Assembly: GCA_022495995.1 (NCBI GenBank) | Contig: JAFEMH010000073.1 | Location: 650,001-714,000, forward strand | Length of the DNA: 64,000 nucleotides | DNA from: Adenophora triphylla var. japonica | Taxonomy: Eukaryota > Streptophyta > Magnoliopsida > Asterales > Campanulaceae | Direction of reading: 5' to 3' | Shown: positions 10,591 to 21,613 of the stretch, piece after piece | Layout: the number at the start of each line of letters is the position of its first letter | How positions within the stretch are numbered: position 1 is the first letter of the stretch | The notes under the pieces: generated by a model | Seen by the model: the letters and a program-made list of their open reading frames with translations, nothing else | Database searches by the model: none | What the model was told of the DNA's origin: nothing | Program-made: the position numbers and the translations under genes

Positions 10591-11529
10591 GTTATACTAC
10601 TACTTAATTACATGGTCTTCCTTCACTATAGCACAAGCAACAACCACTTAATTATAAAATAATGAAATAGTTTGGTGATGTGTAATGATTTAAGAACCAT
10701 ATAAGGTCGGTCACATTTTAAATTTTTAACCACCTAATTTTAATTTTAGGTAGCAGAGGGTATTGAAACCAAAATTTATAAGACAAAAAAGACTTAAAAC
10801 TGATTAAAATATCACTTAAGCACAAGCATGTTGAATTATTGATTCAAATGGTTGTCATATACACAGGGGTTAAATATTTAGGGGCTACCATTAGCGGATC
10901 TAGGTTTTCTTGGATTTTTCTTTTCAGGAAGGTGAATATATTAATTCTGAAAATTGCAAATGATGAATTTGTAAAAATTACAAAAGTCAGGGGGTGAATA
11001 AACCCTTATTAACGGGCCTAGTTCCGCCCTCGGGGGCTACATATATGGATTTAAGTTTTATTAAACAAAAAAATGGATTTAAGTTTTATTAAACAAAAAA
11101 TTACACTGGAAGATTTTGGTACTACCTCTATCCGTAAATAAATGTCTTTTTTTATTTTTAAGGATACCTAAATGAAATGAAGGTCTAATTTTCATTTAAG
11201 GATAATTTTTGAAAATGTTTTTTTCTTGCAAAATTTATTGGGCAAAATGCATTAATATTTTTTTGTTATTCTTTTTCTAAACTTGTAATTTTATAAGTTA
11301 ATTATGAATAGCGATTTCTTTTAGTAAAATATTATTTAAGGAGAAAGTAATTTTTTAAAGGACATTTATCTTAGAATATTTGTTTAAAAAATAATTATTT
11401 ATTTCGAAACAACAGAAGATATGCTTTGGAACAAAATATAGTCGTCTTCTTGCTACCAAAACCCACATGCTACCAACCACTGCCCCTTCCTAAGTAAACG
11501 CTTTGTGCATCACGAATAAAAAATAGCCA
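10591..11529. other. AT-rich spacer, no gene seen
   Basis: Non-coding, AT-rich sequence. A short exact duplication (GGATTTAAGTTTTATTAAAC) occurs at about 11047 and 11074. A degenerate MITE-like pair may exist between about 11125 (CTCTATCCGTAAATAAATG) and about 11370 (GGACATTTATCTTAG), but the ends are too worn to call. Confidence 0.5.
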
Positions 11530-11651
11530 ACTGAGCCTTGGCTCTTGGCTTTGGTGGCATAAGCCTCTGACTTTCCCTTGGAAGGTTTAGAGATCGAATC
11601 CCTACTCTTCTGTATTTTAATTGGATGTTGAAATTTGGAAAAAAAAAAAAA
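11530..11651 (+). mobile_element. tRNA-derived SINE, probable
   Basis: A box A-like word (TGGCTTTGGTGG, 11546-11557) is followed 33 bases later by a box B-like word (AGATCGAATCC, 11591-11601), the internal RNA polymerase III promoter layout of tRNAs. A roughly 40-base unrelated tail follows, then a run of about 13 A (about 11638-11651). That combination is what a plant SINE looks like. No clear flanking duplication could be made out, and the A box is imperfect. Confidence 0.45.
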
Positions 11652-11689
11652 TCACCAACAAAAAATAAAAAAATATTCTCATGTTTCAA

Positions 11690-11900
11690 ATGGAATGACC
11701 CTTTTTGTTTCAAAATAAATGACTTATTAAAACTTTTTCTGAAAAAATTGTCCCTAAATATAATTTTCAAAATTTATTATATATCTTTTTGAAAAATCAA
11801 AAGTTTGAAAGTTAATAACAAGAGTGTTTATGCGACTATTTTCTATAAAAATTAATCTTTCTAAATTCAAAATGGTCATCCATTTTAGGCCGGAGTGAGT
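11690..11900. mobile_element. Degenerate Stowaway-like MITE
   Basis: The left part holds AATGGAATGACC and the right part GGTCATCCATTTTAGGCCGGAGTGAGTA. The right end resembles the reverse complement of the Stowaway terminus (TACTCCCTCCGTCC) with substitutions. The left terminus is not clear, so this is a weak call. Confidence 0.3.
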
Positions 11901-12184
11901 AATAAATAACAAAGAATATTGGGGCAGTTACCAAATCGTTTCTCACCCTAACAAAAATGACCACCATGTCCTCTATTTATAAATAGACACTTATAAATAG
12001 ACACGGGCGTCATTAAGGGGCTCTCCTCCCTTGTTTTTCCTTTTTTTTTTCCCTCAAAGCTTTAAAAGGAAATATTTTAAAATTCATAAGTCAAAAAATA
12101 AATATGAAACCACTATTGTGTTCGTATCATCTAAACGAATCAAACTAGTAGCATCTACATATAATCTGAATCAAATTTGAGAAG

Positions 12185-13135
12185 TTCACTACTGTTTCAA
12201 ATTCACAGTTGTTTTCGTGAATTTCATAGTTGTTTTTCACAATTGTTTCAAGAACAAATACGAGAATTTCACAATTGTTTTAATCTTGTTCACAATTTCT
12301 GCATGAAGATGTCTTATATTTAACTTAATTCACAATTGTTTTTAGTGAAGTTCACAGTTGTTTTTGGTCTTTTATGGCATCTATTTTTATTATTTTATGA
12401 GATTATCATACATATTTTGTTAATTTACATTTGTTTTTATTAAGTTCACATTTGTTTTTAATTAAGTTCACAATTGTTATTAGTATTTTATTACCTATAT
12501 TTTTGGTATTTTATGAGATTATTTGACATATTAGTTAAGAAAATTGTAAACAAAATTATATTATCACCGACGAAATTATTCCGTCGCTGATAAATTAAAA
12601 AAAAATTAAATTACCATCGACGAAAATATTCCGCCGCTGGTATATTAAAAAAAATTAAAAAATGTTAAATTAACACCAACGGATTAATTTCGCCACTGAT
12701 AAATAAATAGCGACGAAAAATTCCGTCGGTAATGTCATGACCAGTCAAACACACATTAGCGTTGGCATTGAAACGAATATTCGACGAATATTCGTTTTTA
12801 GTGACGGAATCCAGCGACGAAATTCTATTTCGTCGGTAATTTCGGCGCCAAATTTATTTCGTCTCTAAAGCATCATTTCCCTCGCTATATAGTGACGGAA
12901 TAATTCCGCCGCTGGTTATTACGTCGCTAAAGACAGTTTCTAGTAGTGATTATTTGAAATAGTTGATAAGTTCACAGTTGTTTTCAATTATGTTCACAAT
13001 TTTTTTTTAATCTTTTATAACCTCTATTTTCGTTATTTTATGAAATTATTTGACATAATTTTTATTCATAGTTACTTTTAGTCTTTATAGCCTTTATTTT
13101 TGTTATTTTATGAGATTATTTGACGTATTTTAGAT
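12185..13135. repeat. Interspersed TTCACAATTGTTTT repeats
   Basis: The word TTCACA[AG]TTGTTTT recurs about ten times with irregular spacing at 12185-12480 and again at 12970-13080. Both blocks also share TTATTTTATGAGATTATTTGACAT-like text (about 12505, 13035 and 13100). The CACTA-like segment at 12550-12948 interrupts this repeat field. No coding content. Confidence 0.6.
12550..12948. mobile_element. CACTA-like transposon end with subterminal repeats
   Basis: The right edge ends TTTCTAGTAGTG at 12948, so read from the - strand it begins CACTACTAGAAA, the standard CACTA (En/Spm) terminus. Inside are many short words such as GACGAAATTATTCCGTCGCTG in both orientations, matching the subterminal repeat arrays that CACTA transposases bind. 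The left CACTA terminus was not found, so this is either a truncated or a much-deleted copy. No transposase is encoded. Confidence 0.6.
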
Positions 13136-13477
13136 AGAATTCCAGTAAGTTTAAAAATAAAAAAAAAGACTACAAAGGGTCTTATTACACTAGTGCTTTC
13201 AACTTAGTTAGTTGTGATGGGAGCAGAGAAATAAATCTCTTTTTAGAACATGAACTTGAACTTGGAAAAACACTTTCTAATATCTGTAAGTGATGATTAA
13301 TAAGCAACCTTTGTTGGTCATTAGGGAGGTGTAAATGGTTAATGTATGCCTGACTTGTATTATAGTTACTCTCTTTTACCCCTCACCATCCTCCTCCTCA
13401 TTTTAGTTGATATTGTTGTTGCTAATTTATTCTTTGATCTTCCCTTTTATTTTGCTACTCTCAAACAAACAATAACA
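12949..13477. other. AT-rich spacer, no gene seen
   Basis: This is the continuation of the TTCACAATTG repeat field, then non-coding sequence up to the solo LTR. No open frame or RNA gene is supported. Confidence 0.5.
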
Positions 13478-13482
13478 CAAAG

Positions 13483-14962
13483 TGTTGGGTATGCATGTTT
13501 TAACCCTCCTATTTTGTATTAGATTTGATTGATACCATAACCTCCTATCTATTTTAAGGACTTTAGGACCCTATGTAATGAAGCCTAGACTTCAATTCTT
13601 TAGCTAAGTCCATTTTATAGAATAGGTTAATCTTAGGCTTGAAGACTGGCACAAGACTCATTGGATGTAAAGTTGCAGTTCCAGCAGTGCATAAAACCGC
13701 ACCTTAGAACCGCACATGCAACCGCATGTATGATTCCTTGAATCTGCTCAATGAACTACCTCAGTGCAAACCGCTTGTTGAACCGCATTATTGCAGTTCA
13801 TCTACAACCGCATTCTTGCAACCCCCTGGTGTAGCTAACCGCTCATTCCTAACCGCGTCTCACCAACCGCATCCAATGATTGGTTACTTGAAGTGAACCA
13901 CTTTTTATCCGTTGAAATCCACGTCAGCAATATCAAAAGTCAACCACCAAATCTTGTCACGTGATTCAATGTCAGAAAAGATCTGCAAGGATCTTGAAAA
14001 GGTGACAGGTGTCCTAACCTCATTGCTTGCAGCTGGAGCCTGATCAGCTTTATCTGCAGCAGCTGTACCAAAGGACAAAAGTGGTTGCTGTGGACCAATA
14101 GGATTGCATCAAGTACTGTCCTTACAACAGCTGTATCCAACGGCTAGTTTCTTGATACTTGGGTATAAATACCCCCAATCTTCACCATTTGAAGATTGCT
14201 TGAAAAATTGAGAAGTGCTGTGTTCATAGAAGCTGAAACTCTGCCCAGAAATTATTCAACCCTTTGAATCTTCATCTTCAAACTTCAAGAAATATTCCCC
14301 AACCCAGAAATCAAGCCTTAACACTTTCAAGAATCATTGAGCTCTACATCTCACAGATTTAAAGAGCCTTGATCTTGTTCTCACACACTCACCTCACTTG
14401 TCTTAATCACATAGATTAAACACTTGAGATACACTGGTTATAGTTTTGGATTTGTTCTTCATAGAAAAGATTTTATTGTACTTTGTAATCTCGCAATACT
14501 TAATATAAAATCTCTCTTAGAAATCCAAGACTAACCATCTTGGTAGTGGACGTAGATCGTTTATCGATTGAACCACTCCAAATAGCTTGTTCTTACTATC
14601 TGCATTTATATTTCCTGTGCTTGCTAATTATTTATCTTTGTCTCTGTTTGATCTTTATTTAGCTATCCATTATTGTGAAATAGTGTTTGGAATTAACATA
14701 GTCAAAATACACGTGTTTGTAAAACTGCTCTCAACAAAACCGCACCACCAAAACCGCATTTTACAAACCTCCTCTCATAACCGCTTTACACTCTATTATT
14801 CCGCTGTGCATTTTACACTATCACTTGCAGTCTATTATCAACTGCAAGAGGATTTTGTAAGCAAGAGGTTTAGTTTTTAAAAGAGGGCGAAAAATTTTTA
14901 AACAGCTATTCACCCCCCCTCTAGCTGTATTTTCACCCTTGTTGCCACCTTTGGGACCAACA
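13483..14962 (+). mobile_element. Solo LTR, Ty1/copia-type (SIRE-like guess), TSD CAAAG
   Basis: The stretch begins TGTTGG and ends CCAACA. It is flanked on both sides by the 5-bp direct repeat CAAAG (13478-13482 and 14963-14967), proving an insertion whose internal part was lost by LTR-LTR recombination. A TATAAATA box lies at 14164-14171. The 3' part has TTCACCCCCCCTCTAG, a phrase I associate with SIRE/Maximus-like LTR ends. The word AACCGC recurs more than ten times in two clusters (about 13690-13870 and 14740-14785). The strand is set by the TATA box. Confidence 0.85.
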
Positions 14963-14967
14963 CAAAG

Positions 14968-15382
14968 CTTGATATTTCAAATATACAGTTTAAGTCAATA
15001 ACCAATTGCCTCTCTAGAATAGAATAGTGGCAGCAATGAAATTAAGGAAAATGCATACAAATTGTGGGTAACAGATTTTCAAATCTGGACCATTTGAGTT
15101 GGATCCGACGTTGGGAAGGAAGGGAGGTAGAAAGAGGAGGAAGGGGAGTGGTAGCCGGAGGTAGGGGAAGGGATAGGGTCGCCGAAGATGGGAAGGGAGG
15201 GGTCGCCGGGGAGAAGAGGAGGGGAAGGGTGGCCGGAGATGGGGAAAGGGTAGTTGGAGATGGTGGAGGAGGAGAGGGAAAATGGGGAGAGAGATATCAT
15301 GCATGTGTTTGTGTGAGGATTGTTTGGGTGTCGTTAAACTAGCGATATACTATGTTGAATTTTAGTTCTGATAGTGAACTAG
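14968..15382. repeat. Purine-rich low-complexity stretch
   Basis: From about 15105 to 15290 the + strand is dominated by GGGAAGG/GGAGG words. The long open frames on either strand here are translations of low-complexity sequence and are not genes. The rest is AT-rich spacer. Confidence 0.5.
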
Positions 15383-15552
15383 GTGGTTAAATTTCGAGTT
15401 TTTAGCCAAATTGACTTATGTATTAATTTGGGGTAGTCAATTTCAGTACTTTTTTATGATCAAATGTCAATTACGTACTTTAGTTTCACTTTCAACTTGA
15501 CCACATTTTTTAATAGCGGTTATAAAATTAACGAATCATCCATGAGAGTTAA
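15383..15552 (+). repeat. Left arm of a large inverted repeat (MULE-like TIR)
   Basis: This segment aligns, with roughly 80 percent identity by eye, to the reverse complement of 24919-25090. Shared words include TTTTAGCCAAATTGAC at the outer side, TTGACCACATTTTTAA in the middle and ATCCATGAGAGTTAA at the inner side. Long inverted arms around a short interior fit a non-autonomous Mutator-like element into which element B later inserted. No transposase is visible. Confidence 0.5.
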
Positions 15553-16345
15553 CAATTTAACAGGTGCAACACTCAAATTGTTCAAATTTGACCCTCATAG
15601 TTTTAAAGGGGTTAATTGACAAATTTTTATTAGAACAAACATCTTTTTTAATAGTATGAAATGATAATAATATATAGTTTTATAATTTTAATAATTAAAA
15701 AAATTGGTCCTTCAAAATAAAAACACATAATAATTGGGTAAAAATATTTTGTTTTAATAAAATACATTTATTACATTATAAATTAAAAAAGCCAGATAAA
15801 TAAAAAAAATCATCCAAAAAATGAATAAATCCAAACCATCATTATATCCATGTCTAGATTCATTCCCTAAACACACATTTCCCTCTCTTAATCTTTCGTA
15901 TCAATGTTCATACAACCACCACCACCACCACCCCAATTCCAAATCCCCATCCTCCGCCACCCACCATCACCACCGTTTCTCCCACCATCACCCACTTAAC
16001 TAAGTGTTGTTAAAATGCACAAACCATGCCACTGTTATTGCCACAACCACGCCACCATGCTACCAAGCTGCCACAAGGCCACCACCAAACAAGCATTTAC
16101 CGGTAATATGCCTTTGGGCATCCAAAGACTACCATTGCCACCAAATGTCAAGCCAAATAAAAATTCTTGTTTTAATCAAAGAGAAAACAAATTCTTAAAT
16201 GAAATCTTAATTATTAATCATCAAACTAAGAAAATGAAATTGGTTGCAATGTAATTACGAATTCTTGCAAATGGGTAATGTAAATATCAACCACATTCCT
16301 TTATGGATTGAAACTCTTATATGATTTTAAAATTAGATATGGGAT
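15553..16345. other. Interior of the inverted-repeat element, left part; no gene seen
   Basis: AT-rich sequence with a CCACCA-rich stretch (about 15915-16100). The short open frames here are low-complexity (His/Pro/Ser-rich) and lack coding support. The TSD copy CTAAT of element B lies at 16346-16350. Confidence 0.4.
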
Positions 16346-16350
16346 CTAAT

Positions 16351-17795
16351 TGTTGGAATTTTGGTTTTGGAAAGTGTGGTTTGATCGACTTTTGACCAAG
16401 AATTTCATTGGGTTCCATTTTAGAAAAATGGAAATTGATTGCATATTAATAATCTACATTTGGAGTAGATTAATTTGATATATTTACTTTCTCAAAACCA
16501 ATTAATGGTGAATGAGAAATTAATGCTCAAAGTATGCAAAATGAAATGAGTTTTATGAAGAGTTTATGGGATGTGGAATAGTTATCCCACATTGCTTAAA
16601 GATGTAAAGCAATGATAGTTTATAAATGGATCCATCCAAGGAAGGAGACATCAAGTTAATCTCCTTGGGCCATCCTAGTTGGGCCATTGAGCCAACCATG
16701 CATCCAAGTGGGCTATTGAGCTAGTTTTGTTCTAGCTTAAAATGGACCCACAACCCGCGAAGCGCGCGAAGGGCGGAATGGGCGGTTTAGGGCGCACTTT
16801 GCACTTTAGAGCGAGTGGGCTCGTGGTGGTTCAATCCATTCCAAGTCAAATGGGTTAAGGTTGACAGTTGGACCGCTTGGTAAATCTGTTTGGGCTTGGG
16901 CGAGTGGGCCGCTTGGGGTGGACTGGTTTGGGCCGAGCCTTAGTTGGGTTCCAGCAAATGGGGCGGCCGGATTAGTGGCTTGGGCTTCAAGGCAGTTGGG
17001 CCGCATCTGGGCTATTGGAATGGGTGGCCCGCTTGATCAAAAGGGTGCTAGTAGGTTCAATGAACCGGGTCAAGTGGGCAGGTTCAAAGGCTAATGGGTA
17101 AGGTTATGATCCGTGCCTATTGGAACAAAGTGGTCGATCGATGGGTCGATCCAGTTGATCTTAGCCTTTAATAAGAAAATAATCCAATGGTCTAGAATCC
17201 ACCAGACACCAATTGTGCGTATTCCCAAGAGACACCCTAACTCTTCATATACTATATAAACCCCCCACTAGTTTGTCAAATTCATTCATTCACTCAATCT
17301 TCACTTCACATATTCACTCTCTCCTCTCAATAGATGTAGAGAATCAATTATCTAACGGAGTTAACTAACTCAGTTAGATAATTAACTGAATTATGGAATT
17401 CAGTCACAGAATTCAACGGAATTCTTAACATCATCTGTTAGAAGATAGAGCATATCGTTGCATAATTCTTCTTCAAAGTCTGGAAGTGTCAAACACGATT
17501 TTTGTTCGCCGAAGTCATTAATTTGGAGTGCTCCTATTAATGACTGTAAAGTCGTTTTATCTTGAGAGAAGATTGCCGCAGACCGTTAGCACCAGTGCGG
17601 GGCAATATCTTCTTGCGGAGATTGTGTCCAACACAAAACTCGACTTCGTTATTTACTCGGTTTGCTTTAATTTCCGCATTCTATTTTATCTTTATTTCCT
17701 GCCCCGTTAATTATGTTATGGTTCATTATATTGTTTGTCATTTCGTTAAATTCAAGAAAGCCTTATTTATTGTCAAATAGACAAATTTCCCAACA
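16351..17795 (+). mobile_element. 5' LTR of element B
   Basis: 1445 bp, TGTTGG...CCAACA. A TATA box (CTATATAAA) lies at 17252-17260. A GC-rich block (about 16741-17130) contains GGGC/GGCCG words. It differs from the 3' LTR by many small indels there, while the rest of the LTR is nearly identical between the two copies. Confidence 0.85.
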
Positions 17796-18249
17796 ATCGC
17801 AAGAAGATATTAACGTTTTCTTGTTTTTATGACAAATATGAGCCAATGATGATGGACAACCGAAGGACATTATCGTTAGAGACTTAACGAGAAAAATAAC
17901 GGTTTCCAAGGAAGGATAACTAGAAGAGCATTGAAAGTTAACTAGAAGATAACGAGAAGGTCAACAATAATCCCGAAAGTAATTCAAAGAATTGATGGAG
18001 CGGACTTATAATCGTAAACCGAAGAGAAAGAGGATGATGATCCAGATTTTCCAAAGATAACCGAAAAGGAGGATGATGATGATCCAGATCCGGAAAGGCA
18101 GATAGCCAATCCGCGAAGACAAATAGCCGCAAAAGAATAGGATCATGAAAATCTCATATGTAGGACGTACATACTGAGTAGACCAAATGATGCCCGTACA
18201 AAGAGCACTGTCTCGTGGGGACAACCAAAGAGTTGTAGAACACTTTGGA
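17796..18249 (+). other. Leader/gag remnant of element B
   Basis: This is the sequence directly after the 5' LTR. The expected TGGTATCAGAGC primer site is absent; the text reads ATCGCAAGAAGATATT. No gag frame survives. Purine-rich words such as GAAAGTTAACTAGAAGATAACG suggest decayed coding sequence. Confidence 0.4.
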
Positions 18250-18885
18250 ACGGACTATAAGGTTCAAGGAACCATCTCCAAAATTTGTTACAAGATGTGG
18301 TAAGACCAATCACGTAGCAAAAGTTTGTCATATTCCATAAAGGGAAATAGACAACTGAATCAATTAATATCGAAGTGGGTATTAGGCGGGAGTTAAAATG
18401 TTTTGGGTTATGACTCTTTGAATGGATACTTGCTAAGAGTGTGACTATTCAGAGAGGCACACCCGGATCGGCCGTGCACAGACATAGAGCACGCCCGTGC
18501 AAAGCATGGAGCGGCCGTGCAAAATTGTTGACTCGGCCGTGCAATGCTGAGGCACCAGTTCAAATAAGTTGTGTCTTTTCAAGACCACAACACAAATAAA
18601 AGCAGTAATGGTGTTTGAAACCAACTTAGCAAAGTTGGAAGTCAACCCAAGAGAATGGTGGATAGACGCTAGAGCTACTCACCATATATGTGCTGATAAA
18701 GAGAGCTTCTCATCATACACTCCTATCAATGGAAGGAAGGTGTATATGTGAAACTCTGAAACTTCCAAACGTCGTGGGATTTGGAAAGGTTGTGCTGAAG
18801 ATGACTTCAGATAAAGAACTGACTCTCGTGAATATGCTGCATGTCTCATACATTCGCAATGTTGAGCAAGGCTGGATTTAGACAA
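18250..18885 (+). pseudogene. Gag zinc knuckle and aspartic protease remnants (element B)
   Basis: At about 18279-18340 a knuckle reads RCGKTNHVAKVC, with the first Cys of CCHC lost. After a GC-rich palindromic insertion-like stretch (18456-18545) the protease appears at about 18655-18685 as WWIDARATHHICADKE. In Ty1/copia proteases the motif is WxxDSGAT, so the catalytic Asp is kept but Ser-Gly is changed to Ala-Arg. The downstream text LVNMLHVSYIRN is also typical of this domain. Frame changes lie near 18745 and 18880. Confidence 0.65.
18456..18545 (+). repeat. CGGCCGTGCA palindrome-like array (element B)
   Basis: Four copies of a CGGCCGTGCA/CGCCCGTGCA word occur in 90 bases, spaced about 20-25 bases and separated by AT-richer text. 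The word is half of the palindrome GCACGGCCGTGC. It sits between the gag knuckle and the protease motif. Similar arrays with other words occur in elements D, E and F. Confidence 0.6.
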
Positions 18886-18984
18886 ATGTTTTGAGTCAGA
18901 TAAAAACTGTATTGACCAGGAAAAATTGTTTCTTGGTAAAGGGTACCTTGCCTAGAGGCAAAGAGCATCGGTGTTTCTTATGTT

Positions 18985-19690
18985 TACCTTTTGAAAGGTT
19001 CTAATTTATGGCATGATAAATTATGTTATGTGAATTTCAACACAATTAAGATGTCAGTGAATCAAGAATTAATTCTTATGAATAAATTCGATTCAACTGA
19101 CAAGTGTGAAATTTGCGTAGAAGATAAAATGACTAAGTCATCATTTTCTTCAGTAATAAGAAACACGACACCTCTTGAGTTAGCCACACAAATAATTGTG
19201 ATCTAAAATTAGTGCAAACTCGAGATGTGAAAAAGTATTTAATTACTTTATAAATTGTTGCTCAAGACATTCTCTTGATAAGGAAGGATAATGCCTTGGT
19301 GGCTTTCCAAACTTATAAGAATGATGTTAAAAATCAGCTTAATGTAAAGGTTAAGAAGATTCGAAACGCTAGAATGAGGAGAATATGCGGCGCCGTTTGA
19401 GGATATTTGTGAGGTTTCCGGCAGTATTCATCAAACGATCGCAACATATTCAACTCAGTCTAATGCAGGAGCTAAATGCAAGAATCATACCCTAAGGAGA
19501 TGATAAATGCAATAAGCTCTGGCTTAACCGAATTTGTGGGGGAAGCTGTACTGTCATTCTTAATGAGATACCCAAGAAAGGATTTGATAAAACTAATTAC
19601 AGATTATGACATAATCGTAAGACGTTTTATAAATACTTCAAGTGTGGGGGTACACCTCAAGTGTGAGGGGTACGAGCTAAAGTAAAAGTA
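18985..19690 (+). pseudogene. GAG-pre-integrase and integrase remnants (element B)
   Basis: The pre-integrase zinc-binding region is readable as SNLWHDKLCYVNF, then CEICVEDKMTKSSF (18991-19140), with the usual H...C-x2-C layout. Core fragments follow in broken frames: DLKLVQTRDVKKYL near 19203-19240, a KNDVKNQLNVKVKK stretch near 19320-19355, and a GEAVLS segment near 19540. The Tork-like wording (WHDKL, CEICVE) is the reason for the lineage guess. No intact DDE triad is present. Confidence 0.6.
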
Positions 19691-19919
19691 CTTAAGCGAA
19701 AGACAAGGAATTTGATATTCCTTGAAATCATATTTCCTTGAAGTAAAAAGGAAATAATATAAGTTTAAAGAAGAGAACTTATAAGACTGTAAAAGATTTA
19801 TCTTAATAGTAAGATGAACTAAGACACAGTTGTGGACAAAAGAAGCTAGTCTTTTGGTTCTAATTTTCTATGGTAGAAAATTAAACGAAAACTGTTAAAT
19901 AATGTTGTTAACATTTAAA

Positions 19920-20400
19920 TGAATAGTTCATCATACATATGGAAGTTGGTTGATCTTCTTCCATAATGCGAACCATTGGGTTGCAAATTGGTTCCTAAAA
20001 GGAAGTATTTGAAAGATGAATCTATAAACGGAAAACTCTTGAAAGATAAAGTCCTAAGGCAGACTTTCAAGAAGTGTAGTCAAGAGAGTTAGAATTTCAA
20101 AAAGATAGATTTCTAAAGGGAAAACAATCTTGAGAAATAAACTCTATTGAGACGAATTATTAATCTGAAAAGGCAGATTATTGATCTCGAAAGTGAGACT
20201 CTTGAGATACAGAATCTGAAGAGAAAAGATTCTTAAAGTAATAGACTCTTTAATGGTAGAATCATAAGAGTTAGATGAATTCTCCAAGATAGACTCTCGA
20301 ATAAGCTAAATTCTTGAGAGATGAAATCTATGAGGTAGAATCTTGAGAGGTAATCTCTGTAAGGTAGATTCCTGAGAGGTAGACTCTAAGGAGGTCAAAC
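19920..20400 (+). repeat. RT N-terminal stub followed by degenerate GAGAGGTAGA repeats (element B)
   Basis: Near 19935-20000 a fragment resembling the start of the Ty1/copia RT (WKLVDLLP, then GCKLVPKRKYL) is visible. From about 20030 to 20400 the sequence becomes a purine-rich degenerate repeat with words like TTGAGAGGTAGACTCT at roughly 30-base spacing. None of the RT catalytic blocks follow. Confidence 0.45.
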
Positions 20401-21613
20401 CACTTAGAGATACTGAATACTTGAAAAGTCGGACCGGTACAGAGATAATAACCACTCGAAGAAACTGACCGATAGAAGAATTTGTTCACTCGAAAGATTG
20501 ACCATTCTAGAGAGACTAAAAGTCTAATTAAAAATTGTAATAAATCACTAAGTATAGTCAAAAGTACTTGGAGTATTTAGAGATATTCTTGTGATTACAG
20601 ATTACAATAAATAAGATATTCAATAGTATGAAAAGGATATGCGATTGGATATCGACACAAATAAACTCCAAGGTGAAAAATGTGTTCACAATAAATGGAG
20701 CAGCGGTGTCAAACTTCCAAGACAACATGAACAACTCGATTCAATAAGAAATGCGAGTCGATAGTGTCGCTTAAAGATAAAAGCTGAATGGTCTTGGAAA
20801 ATATTCCTTGTGGAATAAGTTTGTGTCTACATAACCTAAGGCATTGTGACGACAATGAGAAATAGGAAAAGGTGTAGAACATCATGGTAAGTCAAGACAC
20901 AATGGTCATTGACATATTACCATAAGACAATTGATCTCAAATGATACTGTCACAACTGGCCATGTGAAGTCAAAAACGGATCCGTATACCAAAAGGTATG
21001 AATAGGAGATCAAATTGTCTGGTAAGGGGAATGAAGTTAAAAACCCACACAAACAAAGAAATCCATAGTGGACACTCTACCTTGAGAATTGGAGATCCCA
21101 TGCCATTGGTTCAATGAGACAACTAAATTATGGAAATTCTAGTATGTGCACTTAGAACTCATTATAACTCATTCTCAGAAGCCATCTAAGTGCTAAAACA
21201 CCTGATGACGTGTGGTGAGGGTAAGCTCAAAGCTTTTAATGATTCCTATACCTAAGTGGTGGAGTATAGCAGGATACTCTTTATGGGAGATCACCTATAT
21301 AAGTGAGAAGTAATAAGGCCGCTTCTAAATTGAAACACTTATGAATCAAGAACGGTCCAGGGCCAAAATGGACAAAACGTGAGAACAAAACGTGTTAGAG
21401 CCAAGTTATTGTGTGAGTACTATTGTCTTGGTATACACTATACAGTCACTGGTTCAAAGCGTCTCGCTACCAAATGGCTAGTATATCCGATAGTATTTCA
21501 CTAGGGAAGGTTCAAGGCCATAAGCTACCTATCTCGATGCAATAATAGTTCGCCGAAACTTCCAGACGAGTCTGCATTCATGCATGCATTAATTTGTCAT
21601 TCATGTGGGGGAT
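20401..21613 (+). other. Non-coding 3' internal part of element B with polypurine tract
   Basis: No credible coding frame. The last bases before the 3' LTR read TGTGGGGGAT (21604-21613), a good polypurine tract for plus-strand priming. The rest is decayed internal sequence. Confidence 0.5.

Noticed and set aside
15014..15342. Overlapping Pro/Ser/Leu-rich (-) and Gly/Arg-rich (+) open frames
   Set aside because: They are low-complexity translation of a GGGAAGG-rich stretch, with no motif, promoter or neighbour that supports a gene.
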